Shown: positions 1 through 5,615, numbered from the stretch's first letter. The stretch is 7,650 nt of DNA from Methanobacteriota archaeon (GCA_005878635.1 VBLS01000123.1:1-7650); one strand, 5' to 3'. Translations and numbers: made by a program. The notes: a model not told the origin generated them from the sequence alone.

Positions 1-1386
1 GGGCGCGACCCCCGATGTGTTCCAGACGAACGACAATTCTCGAGACGCGCCGGAGGGAAGGCTTACGCTGACCGTGCCCACGAGGACTCCTCCCGCGGTC
101 ACATTGACCTGGAAGGTCTCCACCTGCGAGCCCTGGTTCTGGACCGTCCCGGACACCGTGACCGGGGTTCCCGCGATCACGGAAGTCGGCGTGACCTGCG
201 CCCCGATCGTCGCCGTGTCGTGGACGGAGAGGGAGGAAGGCCAAAGGGCCGCGTGCAGTTCGCCGTTCCCGACATCGGTCTGCCCGACCGCGGCCCCCGT
301 TTCGTTGACGTCGTAGGCGACGCTGAACTGGCCGAGGCTCCCGAGGTCTCTCATGATGCCGAGCTCCCAGAGGAAGGCGTGAACGCGGGATTCGAAGTTG
401 TGGCTCCCACCCACGATCTGGCCGGCGTCGTTGATTGCGTGGGCCGAGGTGCCCGGACGTCCGAGGTCCCCCAGATCCATCACGTTGCCACCCTGCCACA
501 GGACCCCGTGGCCTTCGAACGAATCGTTCCCACTGTCGCCGACGACCGCGCCAAAGTCGTTGAGCCCGAACGCTTCGCTGTCGTTGGCCTGGGGGAGGGT
601 CCCGAGGTCCGACATGTTGCCGTTATCCCACAGGAACGCCCGGGATGTCATCGGCCCCGCTTGCGTCGGGGCGGTGAAGCTGTATCCCACGACCTGGCCC
701 GCGTCGTTGATCCCGAGGGCGATGCTGTAATTGTATCCCGGCAGGGTCCCGAGGTCCGACATGTTGCCATTATCCCACAGGAAGGCGTGACCGAGTCCTC
801 CCATCGAGGGGTCGCCGCTGAAGCCGACGACTTGACCGGCATCGTTGATGGCTTGGGCCTGGCTCAGATTGTATCCCGGCAGGGTCCCGAGGTCCGACAT
901 GTTGCCATTATCCCACAGGAAAGCGTGGTACTGCGAACTGTTCGCGGCGACCGTCCCTCCCACGACTTGGCCGTGGTTGTTGATCCCCCGGCCGTCGCTC
1001 GGTCCGGTGGACCCGAGGCTCCCCAGGTCCGTCATCGTCCCGTTGGACCACAGGAACGCGTGAGAGGTCCCACTCGCCATCGCGCTCGTCCCGACGATCT
1101 GACCGACGTCGTTGATGCCATAAGCGATGCTGACGGGGCCGCCCAGGGTCCCAAGGTCGATGATGTTGGCCGCGGACGCCCGCGACGCCGCGACCGATAG
1201 AGCGGCGACTCCGATCAGAATGGCCAAGGCCCAGCATCGCGCGGCCAGCCGACGGCCCTCCGTCCGCCGGCGATAGCGGTCCGGGGGAGCGATCCGGTTG
1301 GGCCGAAGAGCCTTCAGCGTCGCGACAAAGCGGCCGCTGGCCTGGCAACCCTCTGCAATGGGCCGTCCGAAAGCCAGCGACGGCAT
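1..1386 (-). CDS. HAF-repeat secreted/surface protein with CARDB-like domain (C-terminus off the window)
   Basis: My own translation of the minus strand gives one open frame from the ATG at 1386 through position 1, with no stop, so the gene is cut at the left edge (462 codons visible). Residues about 45-73 look like a signal peptide: Arg-rich start (RR at 45-46), hydrophobic core about 52-67, then small residues (SRASAAN), with likely cleavage near residue 72. Residues about 75-382 hold seven repeats of 43-49 residues of the form DLGxLxG...GIND.GQVVG...HAFLWDNGNM, the pattern of the HAF extracellular repeat family. From about residue 385 the chain resembles a CARDB/Ig-like adhesion domain (TPVTVSGTVQNQGSQVETFQ). 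The role is probably extracellular; the ligand is unknown. Seven repeats suggest a seven-bladed beta-propeller (inference). The start is uncertain: ATG 1386 is the only ATG in the open frame, which opens at 1461, but it gives an unusually long leader and has no GGTGA. A TTG at 1227 is the alternative. Confidence 0.82.
   Translation of the reverse strand, partial: MPSLAFGRPIAEGCQASGRFVATLKALRPNRIAPPDRYRRRTEGRRLAARCWALAILIGVAALSVAASRASAANIIDLGTLGGPVSIAYGINDVGQIVGTSAMASGTSHAFLWSNGTMTDLGSLGSTGPSDGRGINNHGQVVGGTVAANSSQYHAFLWDNGNMSDLGTLPGYNLSQAQAINDAGQVVGFSGDPSMGGLGHAFLWDNGNMSDLGTLPGYNYSIALGINDAGQVVGYSFTAPTQAGPMTSRAFLWDNGNMSDLGTLPQANDSEAFGLNDFGAVVGDSGNDSFEGHGVLWQGGNVMDLGDLGRPGTSAHAINDAGQIVGGSHNFESRVHAFLWELGIMRDLGSLGQFSVAYDVNETGAAVGQTDVGNGELHAALWPSSLSVHDTATIGAQVTPTSVIAGTPVTVSGTVQNQGSQVETFQVNVTAGGVLVGTVSVSLPSGASRELSFVWNTSGVAP
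241..1164 (-). repeat. Seven tandem HAF-type protein repeats
   Basis: The Asp codon of the DLG motif in successive repeats begins at 1158, 1029, 894, 756, 609, 477 and 348, giving spacings of 43, 45, 46, 49, 44 and 43 codons. Each unit carries DLG, then a GIND/AIND.GQ(V/I)VG turn, then HAFLW.NG. The last units are the most diverged (VLWQGGNV, ALWPS), and the first repeat begins directly after the signal segment. Regular length and conserved turn residues indicate a repeated beta-sheet module. Confidence 0.85.
730..921. repeat. Perfect 54-bp direct repeat (730-783 and 868-921) inside the HAF gene
   Basis: The 54 bases at 730-783 are identical to those at 868-921, offset by 138 bp, exactly 46 codons. 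They encode the FLWDNGNMSDLGTLPGYN part of two adjacent repeats. A third copy at 596-636 matches over 41 bases with one mismatch (at 622), with its equivalent point 147 bp (49 codons) away. The rest of each unit has diverged. Confidence 0.9.
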
Positions 1387-1655
1387 AAGCCGTAGGAGTA
1401 CACTTGCCCGCAGTTGTGTGCGTCCGAACGATGCATTTTCGGGGAGAGGTTCGCGGGTGCGTCAAAGAGGACGAGCGGCGGCGGGTCGACCCAGGCCCGG
1501 GACGAGACCCCGGGACCCGCGGAGGCGATGACGGGGCACTGATGCGTCTTTCCGGCCCTCGGGGAGTCGGATATCGGGCGCCTGAAGTATCACGTCAGAA
1601 TACACCCGAATACCAAGGGTGATAACGGCCGGCGTCACAGGGTATCAGTCGACGG
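1387..1655. other. Intergenic region between divergent surface-protein and acetyltransferase genes
   Basis: This 269-bp gap separates two divergent genes and must hold both promoters. It is less GC-rich around 1566-1650, with several A/T-containing patches (GGATATC, GAATACACC, GGTGATAACGG, GGGTATCAG). I see no convincing TATA box at the canonical distance for either gene and no GGTGA directly before either start. The short open frames here on both strands resemble nothing I recognise. Confidence 0.5.
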
Positions 1656-2282
1656 ATGATCGAGTCGAAAGCGGACTATCGATTCTACCTAGAGGCGGAC
1701 CGCCTGGCCCATTGCCAGACCCGACGGTGGCCCAGACCGTTCGTCGATGACACCTGGCGATTCCAGCGTCTCCTCCGAAAGGTCGAATATTATACAAATT
1801 GCAAGCGGTCCGCGTTCGGTCGGGCGCATGCGAGGTTCCTGTACGTGCGCCTCCACCTGATGGAACGACGTCTCGGATTCATCGTCTTCCCCAACGTCTT
1901 CGGGCCTGGGCTCGCGATCCCCCACCGCGGTTCCGTGATGGTGAGCCCGAACGCGCGGGTCGGGGAGAATTGCCGCATCCACGTCGGGGCGCACATCGGG
2001 TCCGAGGTGCGATTCGACGACCGGGCCCCGACGATCGGGAACAATGTCTACATCGGCCCGGGCGCCAAGTTGTTCGGCGACATCGTGATCGGCAACGATG
2101 TCGCGATCGGGGCGAACGCGGTCGTGACCCATTCCTTCGAGGAACCGCATCAGACGCTCGGGGGCGCCCCGGCCCGAAAGATTAGCGGCAAGGGGACCGA
2201 GGGCCTGCTCGTCCGTGCGACGGAGCGACTCCGCGGCGTTCCCGCGAAGTCGCCGACGGCCTCCCCTCACCCTGCTGACTAG
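1656..2282 (+). CDS. Hexapeptide (left-handed beta-helix) acetyltransferase, serine acetyltransferase-like
   Basis: The 208-residue protein has a helical N-terminal part (1-70; MIESKADYRFYLEADRLA) like the small serine-acetyltransferase-like enzymes of polysaccharide clusters. Hexapeptide turns of the left-handed beta-helix fold follow at about 80-175: GPGLAIPHRGSVMVSPNARVG, then IGNNVYIGPGAKLFG, DIVIGNDVAIGANAVV and GGAPARKI. His90 lies where this family carries its catalytic His. Such enzymes move an acetyl group from acetyl-CoA to a hydroxyl or amino group. Whether the acceptor is L-serine (cysteine synthesis) or a sugar or other small molecule cannot be told, since no cysteine synthase or glycan gene is visible. 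The C-terminal 30 residues are Pro/Ala/Arg-rich and probably disordered. The start fits family N-termini although no ribosome-binding site is evident. It converges on the VOC gene with a 15-bp gap. Confidence 0.85.
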   Translation: MIESKADYRFYLEADRLAHCQTRRWPRPFVDDTWRFQRLLRKVEYYTNCKRSAFGRAHARFLYVRLHLMERRLGFIVFPNVFGPGLAIPHRGSVMVSPNARVGENCRIHVGAHIGSEVRFDDRAPTIGNNVYIGPGAKLFGDIVIGNDVAIGANAVVTHSFEEPHQTLGGAPARKISGKGTEGLLVRATERLRGVPAKSPTASPHPAD

Positions 2283-2297
2283 AGGGTGACGGCGCCA

Positions 2298-2690
2298 CTA
2301 GCGGTTTTGCGACTGCATCGATTGCGGGCTGGGCTGCCACAGCGCCATGCGGGTGCCGGACGGGTCCTCGAACACTACGAACCAGCCCTGGCCCGGGATC
2401 TCCATCTTCGGGGCGATGATCTTGCCGCCCGCTTTCTTGATTCGCTCTTGGAAGGGCTCGATCGACTCGACGAAGATGTAGTTGATGACGCCCGATGGCC
2501 AGTTCCCCGGCTGCAGTCCGCCGACGCCCCCTCCGGGGCCGCTCGGCGCCTCGAAGATCGAGTAGTTTAGCTCAGGGACTTCCTGGAACTTCCAGCCGAA
2601 CAGGCTCCCGTAGAAGTTCTCGACTTTCTTGCGGTCCTTGACGTGGAACTCCACGTGCACGATGCTCCCCGGTTTCGGTTGGTCAGCCAT
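2298..2690 (-). CDS. VOC-superfamily (glyoxalase/bleomycin-resistance fold) protein
   Basis: The 130-residue protein matches a single-domain vicinal-oxygen-chelate protein: an opening beta strand and helix (GSIVHVEFHVKDRKKVENFYGSLFGWKF), a Gly-rich loop (APSGPGGGVGGLQPG, about 48-62), the second half-module starting NYIFVESIEPFQERIKKAGGKI (about 70-91), and the closing FEDPSGTRMALWQP (about 107-120). Members bind a metal or small ligand and act as lyases, dioxygenases or drug-binding proteins. The substrate here is not predictable. His12 and Glu14 near the N-terminus and Glu108 near the end are candidate ligand positions. The ATG at 2690 is preceded by GGTGA with a 4-nt spacer, so the start is well supported. 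The last residues (SPQSMQSQNR) are a polar tail. Confidence 0.85.
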   Translation of the reverse strand: MADQPKPGSIVHVEFHVKDRKKVENFYGSLFGWKFQEVPELNYSIFEAPSGPGGGVGGLQPGNWPSGVINYIFVESIEPFQERIKKAGGKIIAPKMEIPGQGWFVVFEDPSGTRMALWQPSPQSMQSQNR

Positions 2691-2725
2691 TTTTTCACCT
2701 GGAAGGCCGCCGAAGTTAGCAGGCC

Positions 2726-2733
2726 TATTTAAC
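2726..2733 (-). promoter_or_regulatory. TATA-like box for the VOC gene
   Basis: The minus strand reads GTTAAATA, in a locally A/T-rich patch of an otherwise GC-rich region, about 36-43 nt upstream of the ATG at 2690. Transcription starting about 25 nt downstream would leave a short leader of about 13 nt that still contains the GGTGA site at 2695-2699. Confidence 0.5.
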
Positions 2734-2867
2734 GATATGCTGAAGGGGACCTGGAAAGTACGGAGGCGTGCACGAACGGGTTCGAACGGGCATCGTCACG
2801 CAAAAACCTCGGCACGACGGGACAGTGGGGACTTCCCCGATCGACATGACGCCCGCCAAAACTCGGG

Positions 2868-3254
2868 CTATTGTCGATCGAATCGCAACGAGGCCGAGTT
2901 GATGCAGTACCGCAGGCCGGTCGGCCGAGGCCCATCGTCGAATACGTGTCCGAGATGCGCGCCGCAGTTCGCGCATTCGACTTCGGTCCGCCGCATGAAC
3001 AGACTGCGGTCCACCTTCTCCCGGACCCCCTCTTTCCCGAGAGGCTCCCAGAAGCTCGGCCATCCGGTCCCCGAATCGAACTTGGTCTCGGACGCGAAGA
3101 GTTCTCGGCCGCAGACGACGCACCGGTAGACCCCGTGTTCGTGGTTATCCCAGTACTCACCGGTAAAGGGCCTCTCCGTCCCCTTGTTCACGGCGACCTC
3201 GTACTGGATTGGCGTCAGGCGTTGCCGCAACCCCGCCTTGTCAAGCTTCGCCAT
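2868..3254 (-). CDS. msrB: Peptide-methionine (R)-S-oxide reductase MsrB
   Basis: This enzyme reduces the R epimer of methionine sulfoxide in proteins, repairing oxidative damage in the cytoplasm. The 128-residue length is that of a complete single-domain MsrB. The zinc-binding pairs are Cys45/Cys48 (RCVVCG) and Cys94/Cys97 (ECANCG). The catalytic Cys117 lies in the signature RYCINSASL. Other family motifs are FTGEYWDNHEHGVYRC, SGTGWPSFW and HLGHVFDDGP. I see no obvious resolving Cys outside the zinc sites, so recycling may use thioredoxin by another route. The start at 3254 is preceded by GGAGGT about 8 nt upstream and reads MAKLDKAGLRQRLTPIQYEV, as in homologues. No msrA partner is in the window. 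It is divergent from the PhnB-like gene at 3397 and is probably its own transcription unit. Confidence 0.96.
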   Translation of the reverse strand: MAKLDKAGLRQRLTPIQYEVAVNKGTERPFTGEYWDNHEHGVYRCVVCGRELFASETKFDSGTGWPSFWEPLGKEGVREKVDRSLFMRRTEVECANCGAHLGHVFDDGPRPTGLRYCINSASLRFDRQ

Positions 3255-3277
3255 GTTGAGTTACCTCCTCCGGAGGG

Positions 3278-3284
3278 ATTTAAG
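3278..3284 (-). promoter_or_regulatory. TATA-like box for msrB
   Basis: The minus strand reads CTTAAAT about 24-30 nt upstream of the msrB ATG. At the usual archaeal spacing, transcription would begin almost at the ATG, which would exclude the GGAGGT at about 3261-3268 from the mRNA. Either the box is used with a shorter spacing or another promoter exists. A 10-bp palindrome (CCTCCGGAGG) lies at 3267-3276 between the box and the gene. Confidence 0.4.
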
Positions 3285-3362
3285 GTTTCGGAGCCTTCGG
3301 ATTGCGAGTCACTTCCCAGCACGGCCCTCTCCTCCTCGCCCGAAATCAGGAGTGCCGCCGCA

Positions 3363-3370
3363 GATTTTAT
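3363..3370 (+). promoter_or_regulatory. TATA-like box for the PhnB-like gene
   Basis: The sequence GATTTTAT lies 27-34 nt upstream of the ATG at 3397. This is the distance expected for transcription beginning at or just before the start codon, so the mRNA is probably leaderless. No GGTGA or GGAGG occurs in between. Confidence 0.5.
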
Positions 3371-3396
3371 CCACGAGTCTCGCCTCGGGTCGGAAC

Positions 3397-3915
3397 ATGG
3401 CGACCCAACGAAAACCAAGCAAGCGCGCCCAAGCGAAGGAACGGCCGAAGGTCACGACCTGCCTGACCTTCAGCGACCGGGCCGAGGAAGCCGTTCGATT
3501 TTACGTCTCCGCCTTCAAAGATTCGGAGATTCTCGGCATGGTCCGCAGCGAAGCGGACGGGCCGATCCCGAAAGGCAAATTGTTGAACGCGACGTTCCGG
3601 CTCGATGGGACGATCTACACGGCATTCGACGGTGGACCGTCCTTCGCCTTCTCGCAAGGCACCTCCATCATGGTCGAATGCGAGACGCAATCTGAGATTG
3701 ACCGCCTCTGGGAGACGCTTTCCAAGGGAGGCGAAAAAGGTCCGTGCGGCTGGCTGACGGATCAATTCGGCCTCGCCTGGCAAATCATACCCGCGAGCCT
3801 CGGAAAGATGCTCAGTGATTCGAAGTCCGGGAACTCGGAGCGCGTCATGGTGGAGATGCTCAAGATGGGGAAGCTCGAGATCGCGACGCTCGAGCGAGCC
3901 TACCGCGAACGGTGA
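3397..3915 (+). CDS. PhnB-like VOC-superfamily protein
   Basis: The 172-residue protein starts with a short basic tail (MATQRKPSKRAQAKERPK, likely disordered). A VOC domain of the PhnB / '3-demethylubiquinone methyltransferase-like' type follows: VTTCLTFSDRAEEAVRFYVSAF (about 19-40), GTIYTAFDGGPSFAFSQG (about 70-87), and the family hallmark GPCGWLTDQFGLAWQIIP (about 115-132), then a helical C-terminus. Members are often annotated as methyltransferases, but the fold is glyoxalase-like and the activity is generally unknown. I chose the internal ATG at 3397 over upstream in-frame starts because the homologous domain begins soon after it and a TATA-like box sits at leaderless distance. The frame is open further upstream, but that stretch lies in the divergent promoter region. 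It converges on the ICL/PEPM gene, 58 bp away. Confidence 0.86.
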   Translation: MATQRKPSKRAQAKERPKVTTCLTFSDRAEEAVRFYVSAFKDSEILGMVRSEADGPIPKGKLLNATFRLDGTIYTAFDGGPSFAFSQGTSIMVECETQSEIDRLWETLSKGGEKGPCGWLTDQFGLAWQIIPASLGKMLSDSKSGNSERVMVEMLKMGKLEIATLERAYRER

Positions 3916-3973
3916 GCAATCTCCCGCCTGTCGGAATGGGCCGCCAGGCCTGCGGGCCGACCGCGTCGAGGCG

Positions 3974-4828
3974 TTACGATCCACGCCGAGGAGACGCGAG
4001 GCGGTTGAGCTCGTCGTAACTGATCGCTCCGTCGAGGAGGGTCGCATAGGTTCCCCGTTCGAGCACTTCGGCCGAAGCGCGCCGGAGCAGCCCCATCGTG
4101 GCGTAGGAAGCGCTCGGGCCGAAGCTGACCCTGGCAACGCCCAACCGTTGGAGCTCCGCGATCGATGGCAGCCCTTTCCGAATCATCACGTTGATCGGGA
4201 ACTCGACGGCCTTCACGTATCCGGCGATCGACTCGGGATCGGTCAGGCCCATTGGATAGAGGCAGTCGACGCCCACGTCTCGGTAGGCGGTCCCTCTCCG
4301 AATCGCTTCCGCGAGTCGGGCCTCTGGTTCTCCGGGCGCGAGCGACAAGGCATCCGTGCGGGCGTTGATCACAAAAGGGACGTCCAGGGCGTCCCGCAGC
4401 TTTCGGACCGCCTTCAACCGTTCGACCTGTGCAGGAATCGGGAGGAGCTCCTTCGTCTCGTGGCGAGAGTCTTCGATGTTGATCCCGATCGCCCCCGCCT
4501 CGATCACGCTCCGCACCGTCGAGACGACCTCCTTCGGCGAGCGCCCGAATCCTCCGACGATGTCCGCGCTGAGAGGGACCGAGAGGGCCCGCGCAATCCT
4601 CCGGGTCGCGGCGACGAACTCCTCGCGGTCGATCGCCTCGCCGTCCGGGTAACCGAGGGAGACCATCAGGCCCGCGCTCGAGGTCGCGACCGCCGGGAAT
4701 CCTGCGTCCTCGAAGAGCCGCGCGCTCGCGACGTCCCAAGCGTTTGGGAGGATCAGGATCCTGGCTCCGCGATGGAGTCGCCGGAACGTCTCAGCCTTCT
4801 TCGATTGATCAGGGTGGTCGGGGCTCAT
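3974..4828 (-). CDS. Isocitrate lyase / PEP mutase family protein
   Basis: The 284-residue protein is a complete (beta/alpha)8-barrel of the ICL/PEP-mutase superfamily, which makes or breaks C-C or C-P bonds next to a carboxylate using Mg2+. Visible motifs are LPNAWDVASARLFEDAGFPAVATSSAGL (about 27-54), GYPDGE (59-64), SADIVGGFG (87-95), GAIGINIEDS (112-121; Glu119 is a metal-region acid) and INARTDA (154-160). The KKCGH catalytic motif of true isocitrate lyase is absent, so it is not glyoxylate-cycle ICL. PEP mutase, oxaloacetate hydrolase or methylisocitrate-lyase-like activity cannot be told apart. The usual second metal-site acid in the DxD/DxE motif is Val91 here. The ATG at 4828 has GGGTGAT about 9 nt upstream, and its first 20 bases overlap the end of the DHFR-like gene, so the two are probably co-transcribed. 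Confidence 0.88.
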   Translation of the reverse strand: MSPDHPDQSKKAETFRRLHRGARILILPNAWDVASARLFEDAGFPAVATSSAGLMVSLGYPDGEAIDREEFVAATRRIARALSVPLSADIVGGFGRSPKEVVSTVRSVIEAGAIGINIEDSRHETKELLPIPAQVERLKAVRKLRDALDVPFVINARTDALSLAPGEPEARLAEAIRRGTAYRDVGVDCLYPMGLTDPESIAGYVKAVEFPINVMIRKGLPSIAELQRLGVARVSFGPSASYATMGLLRRASAEVLERGTYATLLDGAISYDELNRLASPRRGS

Positions 4829-5363
4829 ACCGGAGGATCACCCCGCTCGATTTCAAGGGCCTCGCCTCGATGAGCTTCAACTTCAGCAGTTCCGAGCTTT
4901 CCTTGAACAGCGGATTCCCGCCACCCAAGACGATCGGGGCGACGCACAGGCGGTACTCGTCGATCAGGCCTTTCCGCGTGAGGGCCGAGGACAGGTCGGC
5001 GCTTCCGAAGATGTACAGGTCCTTGCCCGATTCCTTCTTCATCTTCGCGACTTCTCTTTCCGCGTTCTGCTTCACCAACCTGGTGTTGTTCCAATCGGCC
5101 TTTGCGAGCGTCTTCGAGAACACGACTTTCGGCACCGCGTTCATGAAGTCGGCGATGTCGCCTTTCTCCTTCGACCAATATCCCGCCATGCCTTCGTACG
5201 TCACCCGGCCGAAGAGGAGGGCCCCGATCGACTTCGACTGCTCGAGCGAGAACTTCTCGAGTTCCTCCCCCCAGACGGTGTCGTGCCAGCCGATGTCCCA
5301 GCTTTTTCTTCCTTCGAAGAACCCGTCCAAGGTGACGAGGTTCCACATGATGAGCTTGCGCAA
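4809..5363 (-). CDS. RibD C-terminal / dihydrofolate-reductase-fold protein with TTG start
   Basis: The protein matches the RibD-C/DHFR-like family of small NAD(P)H-binding reductase-fold proteins, whose substrates are mostly unknown. From the TTG at 5363 it is 184 residues. Motifs are KLIMWNLVTLDGFFEG (3-18), DIGWHDT, GALLFGRVTYEGMAGYW (47-63), PKVVFSKTL (78-86), a nucleotide-binding-like LYIFGSADLSSALTRKGLIDEY (116-137), and VAPIVLGGGNPLF. The TTG is preferred because it has GGTGA 4 nt before it, as other genes here do, and gives the family N-terminus M-RKLIMWNLVTLDG. The first ATG, at 5348, would cut the first beta strand. A longer open frame reaches 5555 but would run through the tRNA gene, so it is not used. 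It probably forms a two-gene unit with the downstream ICL/PEPM gene. Whether it is true folate reductase cannot be said. Confidence 0.86.
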   Translation of the reverse strand: MRKLIMWNLVTLDGFFEGRKSWDIGWHDTVWGEELEKFSLEQSKSIGALLFGRVTYEGMAGYWSKEKGDIADFMNAVPKVVFSKTLAKADWNNTRLVKQNAEREVAKMKKESGKDLYIFGSADLSSALTRKGLIDEYRLCVAPIVLGGGNPLFKESSELLKLKLIEARPLKSSGVILRYEPRPP

Positions 5364-5374
5364 GTCCTCACCCG
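5364..5374 (-). promoter_or_regulatory. GGTGA ribosome-binding site that decides the TTG start
   Basis: The minus strand reads GGGTGAGGAC directly before the TTG at 5363. GGTGA is complementary to the archaeal 16S rRNA 3' end. The 4-nt spacer is the same as for the ATGs at 2690 and 6322, which supports the TTG over the ATG at 5348. Confidence 0.65.
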
Positions 5375-5497
5375 CGAGCCGGTTACAATCTCGCCCGACA
5401 CTTGTGCCTTTCGCAGGAGCCTCAGGACCTCGTCCGAGCGGTCCACGAGGACCGAAATCACCCATCGATTTAGGTTTGTACACACGCCAGGATAGGA

Positions 5498-5571
5498 CGC
5501 CCGCGTTGGGATTTGAACCCAAGTCACCAGGTCCGGAGCCTGGAAGTCTATCCAAACTAGCCTACGCGGGC
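5498..5571 (-). tRNA. tRNA-Arg, anticodon CCG
   Basis: The minus strand folds as a tRNA of 74 nt. The acceptor stem is GCCCGCG/CGCGGGC (seven perfect pairs), with discriminator G73. The anticodon stem is CCAGG/CCTGG around the loop CTCCGGA, so the anticodon is CCG (reads CGG). The T arm is TTGGG-TTCAAAT-CCCAA, and the variable loop has four bases. CCA is not encoded; the next bases are TCC. The D loop carries AGTTTGGATA with the GG pair and an A at position 20, an arginine identity feature. The D stem is imperfect as I align it (GGCT with GACT: one G-C, two G-U, one C-A mismatch). No intron is seen. Confidence 0.93.
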
Positions 5572-5594
5572 TCGGCGGCGAATGGTCGACGGGC

Positions 5595-5600
5595 TTAAAA
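5595..5600 (-). promoter_or_regulatory. TATA-like box for tRNA-Arg
   Basis: The minus strand reads TTTTAA (context GATTTTAAGCC), centred about 27 nt upstream of the mature tRNA 5' end. This is the normal archaeal TATA-to-start distance, in the 44-bp gap after the rps27ae stop. The tRNA can therefore be transcribed independently of the operon. Confidence 0.65.
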
Positions 5601-5615
5601 TCTCCGCCCAGCGGG

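Noticed and set aside
596..921. Possible CRISPR array because of regularly spaced identical DNA
   Set aside because: The repeats are in frame within a coding sequence, the intervals are homologous to one another rather than unique spacers, and no cas gene is near.
220..1200. A 326-codon plus-strand open frame with a repeated GPEVRHVAIIPQE-like motif
   Set aside because: The repetition is the antisense reading of the HAF repeats. The minus strand gives a signal peptide, recognisable repeats and an Ig-like domain, while the plus frame resembles no protein.
908..1465. A 185-codon minus-strand open frame
   Set aside because: It is out of frame with the HAF gene, low in hydrophobic residues and Arg/Pro-rich, typical of a shadow frame.
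2802..2838. Possible terminator after msrB (a short GGGG-ACTT-CCCC hairpin at 2827-2838 and a five-T run at 2802-2806 on the minus strand)
   Set aside because: The stem is only four base pairs and the T run is short and separated from it by 20 nt. Not enough to call.
5498..5520. tRNA 3' end as an integration (att) site
   Set aside because: No second copy of the tRNA 3' sequence and no integrase gene is visible in the window.
4744..5598. A 284-codon plus-strand open frame that spans the tRNA gene
   Set aside because: It is antisense to the DHFR-like gene and runs through a structured tRNA. No family resemblance.
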